Positions 1 through 9,581 are shown, counted from the stretch's first letter. The stretch: DNA of 64,000 nucleotides from Rhodococcus erythropolis NBRC 15567 (GCF_001552595.1 NZ_BCRM01000025.1:49254-113253); one strand, 5' to 3'. Notes: generated from the letters alone by a model not told the origin. Numbers and translations are program-made.

Positions 1-76
1 CGGGGGCACTACTACTTCAGACGGCACAAGGAACGATGTTAGGCGAGTGCGGGCCCACACATCCTGAGAGAACTAC

Positions 77-346
77 TCAGGATGCAACTTCCTGTTCGGA
101 TTGTGGTGTTTCAAGTGTTCGGGCGATGGTGTCGAGTGAAATACCCAACACTTCCGCGACCGCGCTGATGGTGAAGAAGGCGGGTGTCGCGATGCGTCCG
201 GTTTCGATCTTGCGCAGCGTTTCGACGGAGATACCGGCGTCGAGCGCTACCTGAACCATGCTTCGGTCCCCCCGCGCCGATCGCAGGAGTTCACCCAGTC
301 GTAGTCCTCGTTCGAGTTCTTCCGCCGTCAGCGGCACGCGCACCAT
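77..346 (-). CDS. XRE-family helix-turn-helix regulator
   Basis: Small 89-residue DNA-binding protein. A classic five-helix HTH_3/XRE fold spans roughly residues 12-75, with the recognition segment around 'SVETLRKIETGR'. There is no extra effector domain, so it is probably a one-domain repressor. It lies back to back with the methionine aminopeptidase gene, only 49 bp away, and that gap holds a palindrome and two overlapping -10-like elements, which suggests control of both genes. The ATG at 346 is 7-10 nt from a TATAAG-like element on its strand, so the mRNA could be leaderless. Target is inferred. Confidence 0.8.
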   Translation of the reverse strand: MVRVPLTAEELERGLRLGELLRSARGDRSMVQVALDAGISVETLRKIETGRIATPAFFTISAVAEVLGISLDTIARTLETPQSEQEVAS

Positions 347-395
347 GTGCTTATAGTAATACCGGTATAGTTATTCGACAAGGAAGGTGTTCGAG
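347..395. promoter_or_regulatory. Divergent promoter/operator with palindrome
   Basis: The 49-bp gap between the divergent XRE and map genes contains the perfect palindrome ATACCGGTAT (359-368), flanked by a direct repeat TATAGT (353-357 region and 366-371). TATAGT at 366-371 fits a plus-strand -10 for map, and the minus strand carries TATAAG close to the XRE start. AGGAAGG (381-387) is the map ribosome binding site. An XRE dimer on the palindrome would block both promoters; this is inference from position. Confidence 0.45.
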
Positions 396-1160
396 ATGGT
401 CGAAATCAAGACCGCAGGGGAAATCGACGCGATGGCGGCGGCGGGGAGAATCACCGCGCAGGCGCTGGCTGCGGCGCGTGAGGCGGCGAGCGTCGGAGTG
501 ACGTTGCTCGAATTGGACGCCGTTGCCGCGGAGGTCATTTCGGTTGCGGGCGCCTCGGCGCTGTTCTTGAATTACCGGCCGGCGACGGCGCCGATACCCT
601 TTCCCGGTGTCGCCTGCATCAGCGTGAACGATGCTGTGGTGCACGGTATCCCGAATGGGTACCGACTCCGTGACGGTGACCTGATCAGTATCGACTGCGG
701 TGCGAGACTCGACGGCTGGTGCGGCGACTCCGCCATCAGCTTCACCGTCGGACAGGGAAGTAGTGAGGATCAGGCACTGATCGACGCGACCGATGAGGCA
801 CTAGCCCGTGGCATTGCCGCCGCCCAGCCCGGAAACCGATTGGGCGACATCGGTGCCGCGATCGGACAGTACGCGCGTGGCCTCGGATACGGAATGCTCG
901 CCGATCACGGTGGGCACGGCATCGGCCGCGAGATGCACGAAGGCCCGGACGTGCCCAACGAAGGTCGAGCAGGCAAAGGCTTCCGGTTACGGCCCGGCCT
1001 GGTCATCGCCATCGAACCGATGCTCATCGCCGACGGAACCGACGACTACCGGCACGACGCCGACGGGTGGACCCTTCGCACCGTTTCGGGCGCCAGGGCT
1101 GCGCACAGTGAGCACACTGTCGCGATCACCGAAGACGGTCCGGTGATCATGACCCGCTGA
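396..1160 (+). CDS. map: Type I methionine aminopeptidase
   Basis: Removes N-terminal methionine from nascent proteins in the cytosol. The 254-residue product has the pita-bread fold and all expected metal ligands: D100 and D111 (in 'SIDCGARLDGWCGDS'), H174 ('HGGHGIGREMH'), E207 ('IEPML') and E246, plus substrate-binding H83 ('VHGIP'). It has no N-terminal zinc-finger or SH3-binding extension, so it is the short class. ATG 396 is chosen because AGGAAGG sits 8 nt upstream; the GTG at 387 overlaps that site. It is not beside secY/adk, so it may be a second, conditionally used copy under the adjacent XRE regulator. Confidence 0.93.
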   Translation: MVEIKTAGEIDAMAAAGRITAQALAAAREAASVGVTLLELDAVAAEVISVAGASALFLNYRPATAPIPFPGVACISVNDAVVHGIPNGYRLRDGDLISIDCGARLDGWCGDSAISFTVGQGSSEDQALIDATDEALARGIAAAQPGNRLGDIGAAIGQYARGLGYGMLADHGGHGIGREMHEGPDVPNEGRAGKGFRLRPGLVIAIEPMLIADGTDDYRHDADGWTLRTVSGARAAHSEHTVAITEDGPVIMTR

Positions 1161-1169
1161 CCAACCCGT

Positions 1170-3002
1170 TCAACTCTGGTTGGAGGTCTTGCCGCTCACG
1201 AGGTCTCGTACGTCCCACACCCACACGTCGTCGACGCGCTTGGCGTCGAAGCCGACCAGCTCGTCGACCGTGTGGCGCAGGGCGTCGTCGCCGGAGAATC
1301 GGGGAAGCACCAGTACGTCGGCGTGCCAGTACCGCAGGTCGGTCAGGGCGTTCGCTCTGGTGCCCACATCGATCAACGGGACCTTGCCGGTTTGTTTGGC
1401 ATTGACCAGCAGGGTCGAGGTGGGCCGGGACTCGGCGCCGTAGATTCCGGCGCGGGTCTTCGAATCCGGGCCGACGAAGTACCCGCCGGCGATGGGGAAG
1501 CCGAAGTCGGCGTCGACCTGCCAGCTCAGTGCGCGGGCGTCTTCGGCGCTCGCGACGGGGACCGTCACCAGGGTGCCGTCGCTGACGTAGTTCTCCCACG
1601 AGCCGCTGGTGATGAATTCGGGCGTCGCAGATCGCTGATCGGCGTCGATGGGGGTCGGGATCAGGGGAATCATCGCGACGGCGAGTGCCACCAGCCAGAC
1701 ACCGGCTGCCGTGCGGCGCGGTCCACGAAGTTCGACAAAAGCGCGGTAGGTGCCGAGGGTGAGCAGTAGCCCGATCGCCGGAATCGCGCCCATGGCGAAT
1801 CGGGATTCGAGCACCGATTCGAACAACGGCAAGTCGGCGAGGAGTTTCCACGGCAGGGTGATGCCGGTCTTGTCACCGTCGATGGTCAGTTCGGAACCGA
1901 GCGAGAGCACACCCATCACCACGATCACGGCGGCGGCAGCGCGGGTCAGCCGGATGCGCCACAGCCACACCGTTGCACCGAGAAGCAGGAGCACCAACGG
2001 CCATCCGAAGTAGGCATTCTCCTCGGTCGGGTTCATCCGGAACTCCGCGCCCTCGGGATCACCCGCAACCGATTCGGTCGGGAACGTGGTGAGTGCAGCG
2101 GTGTCGTTGCCGGCCTGACCGTGTGAGACGCCGTCGTAGCTCGCAGGGCCGAAGAACTGCGACCACAGCGGCACCGCGGTGATCAGGAGTGTGACCGCGC
2201 CGCCGATCACGAGGCCGGGCATCGCGCGCTTGATCGCCTGGCGCGACTTGGCCAGGTCAGGCAGTGCATAGGCGGCGCCGAACACCATGGCTGACATCGT
2301 GAAGATGAGGAGCGGCTCTTCGCCGAGGAAGATCTGCCACGCGACGAGTAGGCCGAGAACGATTCCGTCGCGAACCGGACGCTTGCCGTTCGAGATGCGC
2401 ACTACCTGCAAGAAGATGAACGGAAGTACGAAGAACGCGACGAAGTTCGGGTGGCCGTTGGCATGCGAGATCATGGCGGGCGCGAATCCGCAGAACCCCG
2501 CTCCGACGGCGGCGGCGATCTTGGAGCGGACGGAGACACCGGTCAGTACGTGCCGCGAGAATGCCCAGTACCAAGCGATGGCGGTGCCGCCGAGGCCGGC
2601 GGTCAGCCCGATCGCATACGTGGCTGTCGGTCCGAAGATCAGCGTGATCGGGGCCAACGGGATGCTGATGCCGAACATCGCGGTATTGGCCATCAGGTTC
2701 ACGCCGAGCGGGTAATTCTGCAGGTCACTGAACAGCGGGCTGCGGAACTGGGCGAGGGCGTGAGCGGTATCGGCGAAGAACCATTCCCACATGGCCTGGT
2801 CGCGGCCCGCGTTGAACAGATAGCCGGACTGCAGATCGCTCCACAGGTTCGACATCACGTAGATCGCCGCAACGGTGAACGTCGCCATGATCGCGAGGTC
2901 GACAAGACGCCCGCGCTGGACGACCGAGCGCCGCACTGCTGAACGGACTCGCCCTGGACGTGCTTCTTCGAGCAGTTGGACGTCGGGCAAGGTCTCGGTC
3001 AT
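1170..3002 (-). CDS. Large multi-pass membrane protein, GT-C-like
   Basis: 610-residue integral membrane protein with about 11-13 hydrophobic segments from residue 35 to 450 and a C-terminal soluble portion of about 150 residues. An acidic loop after the first TM ('NAGRDQAMWEWFFADT') is the sort of position where GT-C glycosyltransferases keep catalytic Asp/Glu, and the overall layout resembles actinobacterial GT-C or YfhO-like envelope proteins. Substrate unknown. The gene stands alone, convergent with map (9-bp gap). I do not recognise an exact ortholog. Confidence 0.6.
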   Translation of the reverse strand: MTETLPDVQLLEEARPGRVRSAVRRSVVQRGRLVDLAIMATFTVAAIYVMSNLWSDLQSGYLFNAGRDQAMWEWFFADTAHALAQFRSPLFSDLQNYPLGVNLMANTAMFGISIPLAPITLIFGPTATYAIGLTAGLGGTAIAWYWAFSRHVLTGVSVRSKIAAAVGAGFCGFAPAMISHANGHPNFVAFFVLPFIFLQVVRISNGKRPVRDGIVLGLLVAWQIFLGEEPLLIFTMSAMVFGAAYALPDLAKSRQAIKRAMPGLVIGGAVTLLITAVPLWSQFFGPASYDGVSHGQAGNDTAALTTFPTESVAGDPEGAEFRMNPTEENAYFGWPLVLLLLGATVWLWRIRLTRAAAAVIVVMGVLSLGSELTIDGDKTGITLPWKLLADLPLFESVLESRFAMGAIPAIGLLLTLGTYRAFVELRGPRRTAAGVWLVALAVAMIPLIPTPIDADQRSATPEFITSGSWENYVSDGTLVTVPVASAEDARALSWQVDADFGFPIAGGYFVGPDSKTRAGIYGAESRPTSTLLVNAKQTGKVPLIDVGTRANALTDLRYWHADVLVLPRFSGDDALRHTVDELVGFDAKRVDDVWVWDVRDLVSGKTSNQS

Positions 3003-3319
3003 GCAGTCGGTGCCTTTCGGTTCTGGCGCCCATCCCTGAAGTGGCAGTTCTCAGAAGTTCGGGGTGGCCTATTTAGGTCTCGATTCGATAACTTCCTCTG
3101 TCAGAGTAACGAACAAAACGGTTCGCGTCCGCGAGCGGGCGCAGTCGACGGGACAAACCGGGCCACCCGACTTGTCCGGAAAGTAATGTTTTCGTGCATC
3201 GTTTGACGGGTTCGTGACCGGGGTATCGCAACAAGGATCTTGCTCGCGTTTGTTCAGGCAGCCCCGACGAATCCCATCCTCGACGAAGAGTTGGAACCTA
3301 CGTCCGGGGCCTATACCGG
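3003..3319. other. Intergenic region, divergent promoters presumed
   Basis: 317 bp separate the divergent membrane-protein gene and the MspA-like porin gene. No convincing ORF, RNA or repeat is visible. It must hold both promoters; TTGACG near 3204 could be a plus-strand -35, but no clear -10 follows at the right distance. Confidence 0.4.
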
Positions 3320-3337
3320 ATGGGATGGTGCTTGTGC

Positions 3338-4009
3338 ATGTCGAAGACAGCAGTTCGCAGTAGCGCAGTGGGAGCAGTGGCCTTACTGGCCGTTGTCCTG
3401 GGGGGTGGGACGGCGTCGGCAGGCGTCGACAACACCAGTTCGATCACCGACGTCAAAGGAAATCGGATAGAGGTCTATCAGGCTGATACCGCTATCCACG
3501 TCTTTCCGCCTCTCGACAGCTCACCGCTGAGCGTCGAGTTCTTCCACGACGGGGTTGCCGGCGTGAAGATCGACGGGCCGGACGCGGCAAGCTTCACCGG
3601 AACGAAGCTGACGATCGGTTATCAAATCGGCTACCCGATCGCGTTGACCGGCGCGACGGTTGTTCTCAACAGTCCCGGCCTCGACTGGGCAGTCGAGAGC
3701 GGAACGAACCTCGGTATCGGTCTGGTTCCGGACTTCGAACTGGGCCTGGACATTTCGAACGGGTTCGCCATCGGCGGCGACATCATTCCTTCACAGGAAC
3801 TGGACGTCGATCTGGCGCCGGGCGGTATCACCGACGTCGCGCTACTCGAAGACCAGGAATTCGACGGACCTGAAGCAGCCGTCCGGCTCTCCGGAGTTCA
3901 CGGATACGTACAGGGAGCAATCGGGCCGGTAACCATCAGGCCCTACGCGAAGGCTGTCACGTCGAATGGCGATACCGTCGTCACTTACGGTGTGCCGCAA
4001 CGGTTGTAG
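3338..4009 (+). CDS. MspA-family porin, secreted
   Basis: 223-residue exported protein with a Sec signal peptide ('AVGAVALLAVVLGGG', cleavage near 'ASA-G'). The mature part is rich in Gly and beta-strand-forming residues and carries the MspA pattern: 'DTAIHVFPPLDSSPLSVEF' near the start, repeated 'GYQIGYPI' type strands, and a C-terminal 'GPVTIRPYAKA' strand. Proteins of this family form octameric channels in the mycolate outer membrane. The ATG at 3338 is preferred since it gives a normal signal peptide; ATG 3320 in frame would add six residues. A hairpin follows the stop. Confidence 0.8.
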   Translation: MSKTAVRSSAVGAVALLAVVLGGGTASAGVDNTSSITDVKGNRIEVYQADTAIHVFPPLDSSPLSVEFFHDGVAGVKIDGPDAASFTGTKLTIGYQIGYPIALTGATVVLNSPGLDWAVESGTNLGIGLVPDFELGLDISNGFAIGGDIIPSQELDVDLAPGGITDVALLEDQEFDGPEAAVRLSGVHGYVQGAIGPVTIRPYAKAVTSNGDTVVTYGVPQRL

Positions 4010-4020
4010 TGCAGTACCGG

Positions 4021-4061
4021 CGCTCCCGCCCTCACGCTGCAACAGCGTGGTGGTGGGAGCG
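4021..4061. terminator. Stem-loop between convergent genes
   Basis: CGCTCCC...CACGCTG (4021-4039) pairs with CAGCGTG...GGGAGCG (4043-4061) around a 3-nt loop, with about four internal mismatches. It lies between the porin stop and the convergent downstream gene, whose last codons overlap the stem. No clear U-run follows, so termination is likely but weakly supported. Confidence 0.5.
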
Positions 4062-4664
4062 TTCCGCGTTGTGAGTTGTCGAATCGGTGCCACGAATAGG
4101 CTCGGCGTCCGCCCAATGGGCACTGCGGGAAACACTGACGAGTTTCGCGACCAGCCGTGCCGCGATCCACACGAGGTACACGGCGGTGATCAGAAGCAGA
4201 AGCGCCCAGTCGTGCGCGAAGAATCCGACTATCCCGCCGATCGTGAACGCGAGGGCGACGAAGACGACGCGTCCGCCCACGTCGGTCTCGACCAGATACT
4301 CCGGCTCGATCGGATCGTCGAAGTCGTTCGTTTCATCGGCGTCTCCAGCCGATTCGGCTCTGGACTTCTCGTGGTGTTCGGTCGGGATCTCGAGTAGCTC
4401 ACCCCATTCGAGCACCGCAACGGTGTGTGCGGTGTCGGTCGGGATCGCGCGGTAGTCGCGGGACTCGGAAACGTCGATGAGAGCCCTTGCCAGGGTGAGT
4501 ACTTCGATGCGATTGCGAATCGCGACGCTCAACACTTCGTGGAAGGCCTGCTCGCGCCCGAACGGTTTGCCGCGCGCAATGACCAGAACATGTTCTGCGG
4601 AATCGAGAACTGCACGATGCGGTACAAGCTCGCGGCTTTGCGTAACGAGTTCGCTCACTGTCAT
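4032..4664 (-). CDS. ANTAR-like domain protein with two TM helices
   Basis: 210 residues. Residues about 18-68 look like an ANTAR RNA-binding domain: 'LDSAEHVLVIARG', then 'AFHEVLSVAIRNR', then 'LTLARALIDV', matching the family's AKG.L-AF..L-VA..i spacing. An acidic linker (100-125) leads to two predicted TM helices (about 133-152 and 154-175) and a His-rich tail. ANTAR domains normally sit on soluble response regulators or GAF proteins and act as antiterminators, so membrane attachment is unusual. ATG 4664 is used; GTG 4667 directly precedes it. The ANTAR call is by eye and could be a chance helical match. Confidence 0.5.
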   Translation of the reverse strand: MTVSELVTQSRELVPHRAVLDSAEHVLVIARGKPFGREQAFHEVLSVAIRNRIEVLTLARALIDVSESRDYRAIPTDTAHTVAVLEWGELLEIPTEHHEKSRAESAGDADETNDFDDPIEPEYLVETDVGGRVVFVALAFTIGGIVGFFAHDWALLLLITAVYLVWIAARLVAKLVSVSRSAHWADAEPIRGTDSTTHNAERSHHHAVAA

Positions 4665-4763
4665 CACCTACCCCGCCGGTGGTTGATGCGGCCGTTTGCT
4701 CGACTGCGCTTGGAGGGGCTGAGTACCCCGGCAGTTTCGGAAACAAACTCGCCGGACAGCGTG

Positions 4764-5372
4764 TCAGATTTGCGCAGCCGGGGCCGAGAGTGCTCCGAGG
4801 CAACTTTCGATCAGGTCGGCAACAATCACGTGAGCACGTTCTCGGCTGTCGACGCGACCCTCCCACGTGGCAAAAGTGACGACGGCGAGCACGGTCAGAG
4901 TTGCCGCCCGAAGTTCGGCGATCTCTGCCGGCAACGAGGACGCAGTGACTATCCGCCGCTGAACTTCGCGGAAACTCTCGGCCTGCATGTGATCACGGAT
5001 GGTCGACGACATGGCCGGGTCGAAGATCGACTGCACCAGGAACCGTGCGTACAACGTGCCCTCGCGGTAGATGGTCTGTTCCGCCAACGGCAGGACGAGA
5101 GCCTCGACGAGGGCACGCATCGTCGGTGGATTCGCGTCGAGATCGATCGTGTCGAGCAACTCGCGTCGACGCTCACCGGCAGGTCGCATTCTGGACTCGA
5201 CGACGGCCGCCAGCAAACCTTCACGTGAACCGAAGTGATACTGCGCAGCCGATTTGTTGGCCTGTCCGGCTTCGGTCTGAACATCACGAAGCGTCAGAGC
5301 GGCCAGACCTCGTTCGGCAACCAGACGCTCGGCTGCATCGATCATTGCCGCTCGGGCATCGGTTCGGGTCAC
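4764..5372 (-). CDS. TetR-family transcriptional regulator
   Basis: 202 residues starting with GTG. The N-terminal HTH (residues about 8-55) reads 'DAAERLVAERGLAALTLRDV' and ends in 'YHFGSREGLLAAVV', typical of TetR. The C-terminal half is an all-helical ligand/dimer domain. The gene is downstream of aftA on the same strand, separated by 73 bp that contain a perfect 11-bp inverted repeat. Ligand and targets cannot be told from sequence. Confidence 0.88.
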   Translation of the reverse strand: MTRTDARAAMIDAAERLVAERGLAALTLRDVQTEAGQANKSAAQYHFGSREGLLAAVVESRMRPAGERRRELLDTIDLDANPPTMRALVEALVLPLAEQTIYREGTLYARFLVQSIFDPAMSSTIRDHMQAESFREVQRRIVTASSLPAEIAELRAATLTVLAVVTFATWEGRVDSRERAHVIVADLIESCLGALSAPAAQI

Positions 5373-5390
5373 GGTATGAAGTTAGGGGTG

Positions 5391-5418
5391 CGTCGGGGTC
5401 GCGTCAACGACCCCGACG
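5391..5418. terminator. Perfect 11-bp inverted repeat: terminator or TetR operator
   Basis: CGTCGGGGTCG (5391-5401) and CGACCCCGACG (5408-5418) form a GC-rich stem with a 6-nt loop. It lies after the aftA stop and 19 bp before the TetR start on the minus strand. It may end aftA transcription, although no U-tract follows on that strand, or it may be the operator for the TetR protein. Confidence 0.45.
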
Positions 5419-5445
5419 GTAAGCCTTTTGTGACGTATCTCCTGG

Positions 5446-7380
5446 TTAGATCGCGTCAGAGCGGGTAACGACCACAAACGGGCCCTGCTCGGTGACTGTG
5501 AAACGAGGATCGTCGAACAGTTCCTTGGGGAACGTGACCGTGTAGCGGCGGACGTTCGGGTCGTTGGGGTAGACATCCTCGGCCAACCGCAGTGTGTACC
5601 CGTCGGCGCCCTGGCGGAAGACGAAGGCGTCGGGACTGCGCCACGGCGACGCGTCCAGCGCAGCTATCAGTTCGTCAGGGGTCTTCAGTTCCGACCACTG
5701 CTCGATCAGTGCGGCGCGGGCACGGAAATCGGCGAGGGGGTTTGCGTAGTGCGACGTCAGCCCTTGGAAACCGAAGTACGGGTAGAAGCTCAGGAAGCCG
5801 ATGTCGGCCGTGAGTACCACCGTGTCATGGGGATCGCGTCCCAACTGTTCGCGGATGATCCGGTCGATGTCCGCGTAATTGGCTTCGGCCCCTGGAGGTC
5901 GCTTGTCCCCGCGCTCGCCGTTGCCGTCGGTATCGCTGTATGCCACAGCGATATCCGGCGCCAGCACCTGCGGGATGTTCTGCGCGAAGGCGATGGCTCC
6001 GATGACACCGAGTGCAACCAGTACCGCTTTGACGCGGGGATTTTCGCTGGTGGCCAGGACGATCCAACCGGCGAACTCGAAGAATCCGAACACGCCGGCG
6101 GCGGCAAGGAGTCCGATCAGAACCGGCTCCAGTCGGAAACCGAGGAGCGTACTGCCGGCAACGGTGAACGTCATCGACAGCAGTGCCCACAGATACACGG
6201 CAATGACACCGATACCGAGTGCCCGGGCGCGGCGGGAGAAGAGGAAACGAGAAATCAGCCAGACCGTGCCGAGTAGGCACAGTCCGCCGACGAGGGTGAA
6301 GCTCAGCATCGGGAAGGGCAGCACCGCACCGGAATCGGGGAGGTAGTGCATTGCCGTGCCGGATTCTGCAGTCGCACCCGAGAGTGCCTTCAACAGGTAG
6401 GGTGCCCAGACCGTCAGAGCGACCAAACCCGAGATCACCGCGATTGCGGCGAGCCTGACAAGGGGACCCAGTGCGGCTTTCCACGTGTTCTGAGCGCGGG
6501 CGGCAAGTACTGCGGCAACGACTGCCATCAGAGTCACTGCGAACGCGGCGAATCCGAGATACAGCGTGTAGACGGTTGCGGCAAAACCGAGGAACAGGCC
6601 CGTCCCGAGTATCGCGCCGGCACCGGCGAATCGAGACGCCCCCGGCCGGTCCAATGCGCCCCACGCGAGGATCAGCACCGGCGGGATCAGGAGGTTGATG
6701 ACGGCGCCGTACGCCTCGGGGGAGTTGTACGCCAACACGACGGCAGTGACGGCCAACGCTGCGACTACGGCCCAATCGCGTCGAATCAGCTTGGTCCACA
6801 ACACGAGTGCAACGACGGCGACGACAGCCAGCGAGCCGATCGCGTAGGGCTTGAAGGCTTCCCAACCGTCCATGCCCAGCAGGTTCGCGACGCGTCCACC
6901 GATCCAGAACCAGCCGGCCGGGTAGAACGGCGGCAGATCCACGTACGTCATGTCCTGCAGCGCAGCCGAATCCGTCAGCCGGGTCAGGTACTCGGTCCGG
7001 AACTGCTGATCGACCGAGACGCCGTGCAGATACAGACTCGTCGCGGCCAGGGGAAGTCCGAGCGTCGTGGTGACGAAACCGGAGAGCCCGGCCCACGAGA
7101 GGAGTTTTGCGACCCGCTCGGCCTTGCGGGCGCGGAACATCAGAACCGCAACACCGACCACTGCGATGCAGAGCACCTGCAGCACCGTCGTGACGGCCTG
7201 CGTGACGTTGGAAGACGTGAACGCCGGCCACTGCACTCGGCCGAAAGCAAAGAGCCCGACAGTGGCTACAACAGCGGCGACCAGCGCTCCGAGGGCCATT
7301 TCCACCACCGTCGCCGCGGCATTACGCCACGGCGACGGGGTCGAAAGTTCTGTACTCGGAGCAGTCGTTGTTTCTGGCAC
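5446..7380 (-). CDS. aftA: Galactan 5-O-arabinofuranosyltransferase AftA
   Basis: Transfers the first arabinofuranose from decaprenyl-phosphoryl-arabinose to the galactan chain, priming arabinan synthesis at the membrane. The 644-residue protein has about 11-13 TM helices in the first 460 residues and a C-terminal extracytoplasmic domain, the usual AftA (GT53) design. The first large loop holds 'GVSVDQQFRTEYLTRL', fitting the conserved acidic GT-C motif. It lies 9 bp after dprE2, the enzyme making its donor, as in mycobacterial Rv3790-Rv3792. No emb gene follows here, unlike mycobacteria; a TetR gene does. Confidence 0.9.
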   Translation of the reverse strand: MPETTTAPSTELSTPSPWRNAAATVVEMALGALVAAVVATVGLFAFGRVQWPAFTSSNVTQAVTTVLQVLCIAVVGVAVLMFRARKAERVAKLLSWAGLSGFVTTTLGLPLAATSLYLHGVSVDQQFRTEYLTRLTDSAALQDMTYVDLPPFYPAGWFWIGGRVANLLGMDGWEAFKPYAIGSLAVVAVVALVLWTKLIRRDWAVVAALAVTAVVLAYNSPEAYGAVINLLIPPVLILAWGALDRPGASRFAGAGAILGTGLFLGFAATVYTLYLGFAAFAVTLMAVVAAVLAARAQNTWKAALGPLVRLAAIAVISGLVALTVWAPYLLKALSGATAESGTAMHYLPDSGAVLPFPMLSFTLVGGLCLLGTVWLISRFLFSRRARALGIGVIAVYLWALLSMTFTVAGSTLLGFRLEPVLIGLLAAAGVFGFFEFAGWIVLATSENPRVKAVLVALGVIGAIAFAQNIPQVLAPDIAVAYSDTDGNGERGDKRPPGAEANYADIDRIIREQLGRDPHDTVVLTADIGFLSFYPYFGFQGLTSHYANPLADFRARAALIEQWSELKTPDELIAALDASPWRSPDAFVFRQGADGYTLRLAEDVYPNDPNVRRYTVTFPKELFDDPRFTVTEQGPFVVVTRSDAI

Positions 7381-7389
7381 GGGAGGAGC

Positions 7390-8151
7390 TTAAACCGGCA
7401 ACTTCCGGAAGATCGGGCGCGGCACGTGGCGAAGACCCATCATGACGAAACGCCACGGGCCGGGAGTCCAGACGATTTCCTTGCCCTTGTCCGAGGCGGC
7501 AACAGCGAGCTTCGCGACGATGTCCTTGTTGACCGTCAGCGGAGCTTCCTTGACGTGGGCGCTGAACTGCGTGCGCACCATGCCGGGACGGACGACGGTG
7601 ACCTGCGGTCCGAATTCCGCGAGAGCCTCGCCGAGTCCGAGGTAGAAACCGTCGAGGCCCGCCTTGGTGGAGCCGTAGACGAAGTTGGCACGCTTGACGC
7701 GCTCGCCGGCAACCGACGACATCGCGATGATCTTGCCGAAGCCCTGAGCCTTCATCTTCTCGCCGAGAAGAACACCGACCGAGACGGACGCGGTGTAGTT
7801 CACGTTTGCGACCAGAACCGCCTTGCGCTGGTTCTGCCACAGCTCTTCGGAGTCACCGTCCAATGCGAAGGCGACGATCGCGACGTCGACGTCCCCGTTC
7901 GAGAACGCCTGGTCGATCACCTTCGGGTGCGATTCGAAATCAACGGCGTCGAAGTCGATGAGCTCCACCGAGGTGGCACCCTTCGCTTCGAGCTGCTTGA
8001 CCGCAGCTTCGCGTCCCGGATCGCCGGGAAGTGCCGCCAGAATGACGCGGAGCGGCGCCTTCTTCAGGTATTCCTCACAGATGGCGAGGCCGATCTCGGA
8101 GGTTCCACCGAGAAGCAAAACGGTTTGCGGGTTACCTACAGCGTTGATCAC
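7390..8151 (-). CDS. dprE2: Decaprenylphosphoryl-2-keto-ribose reductase DprE2
   Basis: NADH-dependent short-chain dehydrogenase that reduces decaprenylphosphoryl-2-keto-ribose to decaprenylphosphoryl-arabinose, acting with DprE1. 253 residues: Rossmann motif 'LLGGTSEIG' near residue 14, active Ser-Tyr-Lys ('MSSVAG', 'YGSTK') and a C-terminal segment ending '[10 protein letters not shown]'. Start is GTG 8151, which overlaps the dprE1 stop by 4 bp (GTGA), so translation is coupled. Any start further upstream would run deep into dprE1. Confidence 0.93.
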   Translation of the reverse strand: MINAVGNPQTVLLLGGTSEIGLAICEEYLKKAPLRVILAALPGDPGREAAVKQLEAKGATSVELIDFDAVDFESHPKVIDQAFSNGDVDVAIVAFALDGDSEELWQNQRKAVLVANVNYTASVSVGVLLGEKMKAQGFGKIIAMSSVAGERVKRANFVYGSTKAGLDGFYLGLGEALAEFGPQVTVVRPGMVRTQFSAHVKEAPLTVNKDIVAKLAVAASDKGKEIVWTPGPWRFVMMGLRHVPRPIFRKLPV

Positions 8152-9581
8152 AGTTCCAGCCTTCTGGACATATCGGAGGCGAAAACGCCTGTGGGGTCGT
8201 ACTTGCGGCGCGTCGCGATCCACTCGTCGATGCGCGGGTACATGGCGTGGAAAGTTTCCGCGGACGTCCGCGAATCCTTGGCCGTGTACAGGCGCCCACC
8301 GAATTCGAGGACACGCTTGTCGAGTTCGGTGACGAACTCGTTCAGGCCCGGCTTGATGCGGAAGTCGACGCAGATGTTCCAGCCCGGGATCGGGAAGCTC
8401 AGCGGCGCCTGATTGCCCTCGCCGAACAGCTTGAACACGTTGAGGAACGAGTAGTGCCCGCTGCGCTGGATGTCGACGATGATCTTCTTGAACTCTTCGA
8501 CCGCCTCCGGCGGAACCACGAACTGGTACTGCAGGAATCCGTTGGATCCGTACGCCCGGTTCCACTCACCGAACATGTCGAGCGGGTGGTAGAACTGCGT
8601 CAGATTCTGGACCTTGCCGCGGTACTTGCCGGACTTGCGGAACCAGACCTCACCGATCGCGGTGAAGTTGAACTTGTTGGCCAGCCCGTTGGGGAAGACG
8701 TCGGGGAACGTCAGCAACTGCGGCGCATCGAAGGCGAGCGGGTTCTTCTGCAGCTTGGCCGGAAGCTGGTCGAGCTTCGCCAGAGATCCGCGCGAGACTG
8801 CCGCACGGCCGAGCTTCGGGGGCGCGGAAATCGCGTCGAACCAGGCGCTCGAGTACTCGTAGTTGGCCTCGCTGCCGTCGCTGTGCAGCGCGATGGTCTC
8901 GTCGAGGCTGTTGGTGACGTCGCCGTCGGCGATGAAGTACGCCGTCTCGGTCGGTGTCATCTTGATGGTGGCGCGCAGGATGATGCCCGTCAGGCCCATG
9001 CCGCCGATCGTGGCCCAGAACAGCGCGGCCTTGGGATCGTTGCGCCCGCCCTTGGGGGTGAGAGTGCGAACCTTGCCGTCGGCCGTCAGCAGATCCAACG
9101 ACACGACGTGGTTGCCGAAGCTACCTGCGCTGTGGTGGTTCTTGCCGTGGATGTCCGAGCCGATGGCGCCGCCGATCGTGACCTGGCGAGTACCCGGCAG
9201 GACCGGAACCCACAGGCCGAACGGCAGAGCAGCCTTCATCAGCTGATCCAGATTCACACCGGCGTCGACGTCCACCAGGGCGGTGTCGCGATCGATGCGA
9301 TGAATGCGGCTGAGTGCATTCATGTCGATGACCAGCCCGCCGGCGTTCTGCGCCGGGTCGCCGTACGAGCGGCCGAGGCCACGCGCGATGACGCCGCGTC
9401 GCAGATGCGATGGCTTGGAATCGTTCTGTTCCGCAACCTGGGCGACCGCGTTGGCGATCACTTCCACGTCGGGGGTGGACAGCACCTGTGCGGTGGTGGC
9501 GGCGGTGCGTCCCCAACCGGTGAGGGTGCGGGCTTGGGTGTGGAGAGCCGGCTGCGGCGTCTCTTCTGCTGTCGTGGACAT
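8148..9581 (-). CDS. dprE1: Decaprenylphosphoryl-beta-D-ribose 2'-oxidase DprE1
   Basis: FAD enzyme oxidising decaprenylphosphoryl-ribose, first half of the epimerisation that yields the only arabinose donor for arabinogalactan. 477 residues. The FAD domain shows 'RGLGRSYGD' and '[10 protein letters not shown]' (H145, the flavin-linked or active-site His region). C404 in 'GWNICVDF' and K435 in 'YTAKDSRTS' correspond to Mtb Cys387 and Lys418, so the residue attacked by benzothiazinones is kept. ATG 9581 matches the family N-terminus; longer in-frame extensions have no support. Confidence 0.95.
   Translation of the reverse strand: MSTTAEETPQPALHTQARTLTGWGRTAATTAQVLSTPDVEVIANAVAQVAEQNDSKPSHLRRGVIARGLGRSYGDPAQNAGGLVIDMNALSRIHRIDRDTALVDVDAGVNLDQLMKAALPFGLWVPVLPGTRQVTIGGAIGSDIHGKNHHSAGSFGNHVVSLDLLTADGKVRTLTPKGGRNDPKAALFWATIGGMGLTGIILRATIKMTPTETAYFIADGDVTNSLDETIALHSDGSEANYEYSSAWFDAISAPPKLGRAAVSRGSLAKLDQLPAKLQKNPLAFDAPQLLTFPDVFPNGLANKFNFTAIGEVWFRKSGKYRGKVQNLTQFYHPLDMFGEWNRAYGSNGFLQYQFVVPPEAVEEFKKIIVDIQRSGHYSFLNVFKLFGEGNQAPLSFPIPGWNICVDFRIKPGLNEFVTELDKRVLEFGGRLYTAKDSRTSAETFHAMYPRIDEWIATRRKYDPTGVFASDMSRRLEL

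Noticed and set aside
6346..8412. Plus-strand frame of 688 codons
   Set aside because: It is antisense to aftA and dprE2, rich in Arg/Asp/Gly, with no domain; a high-GC shadow frame.
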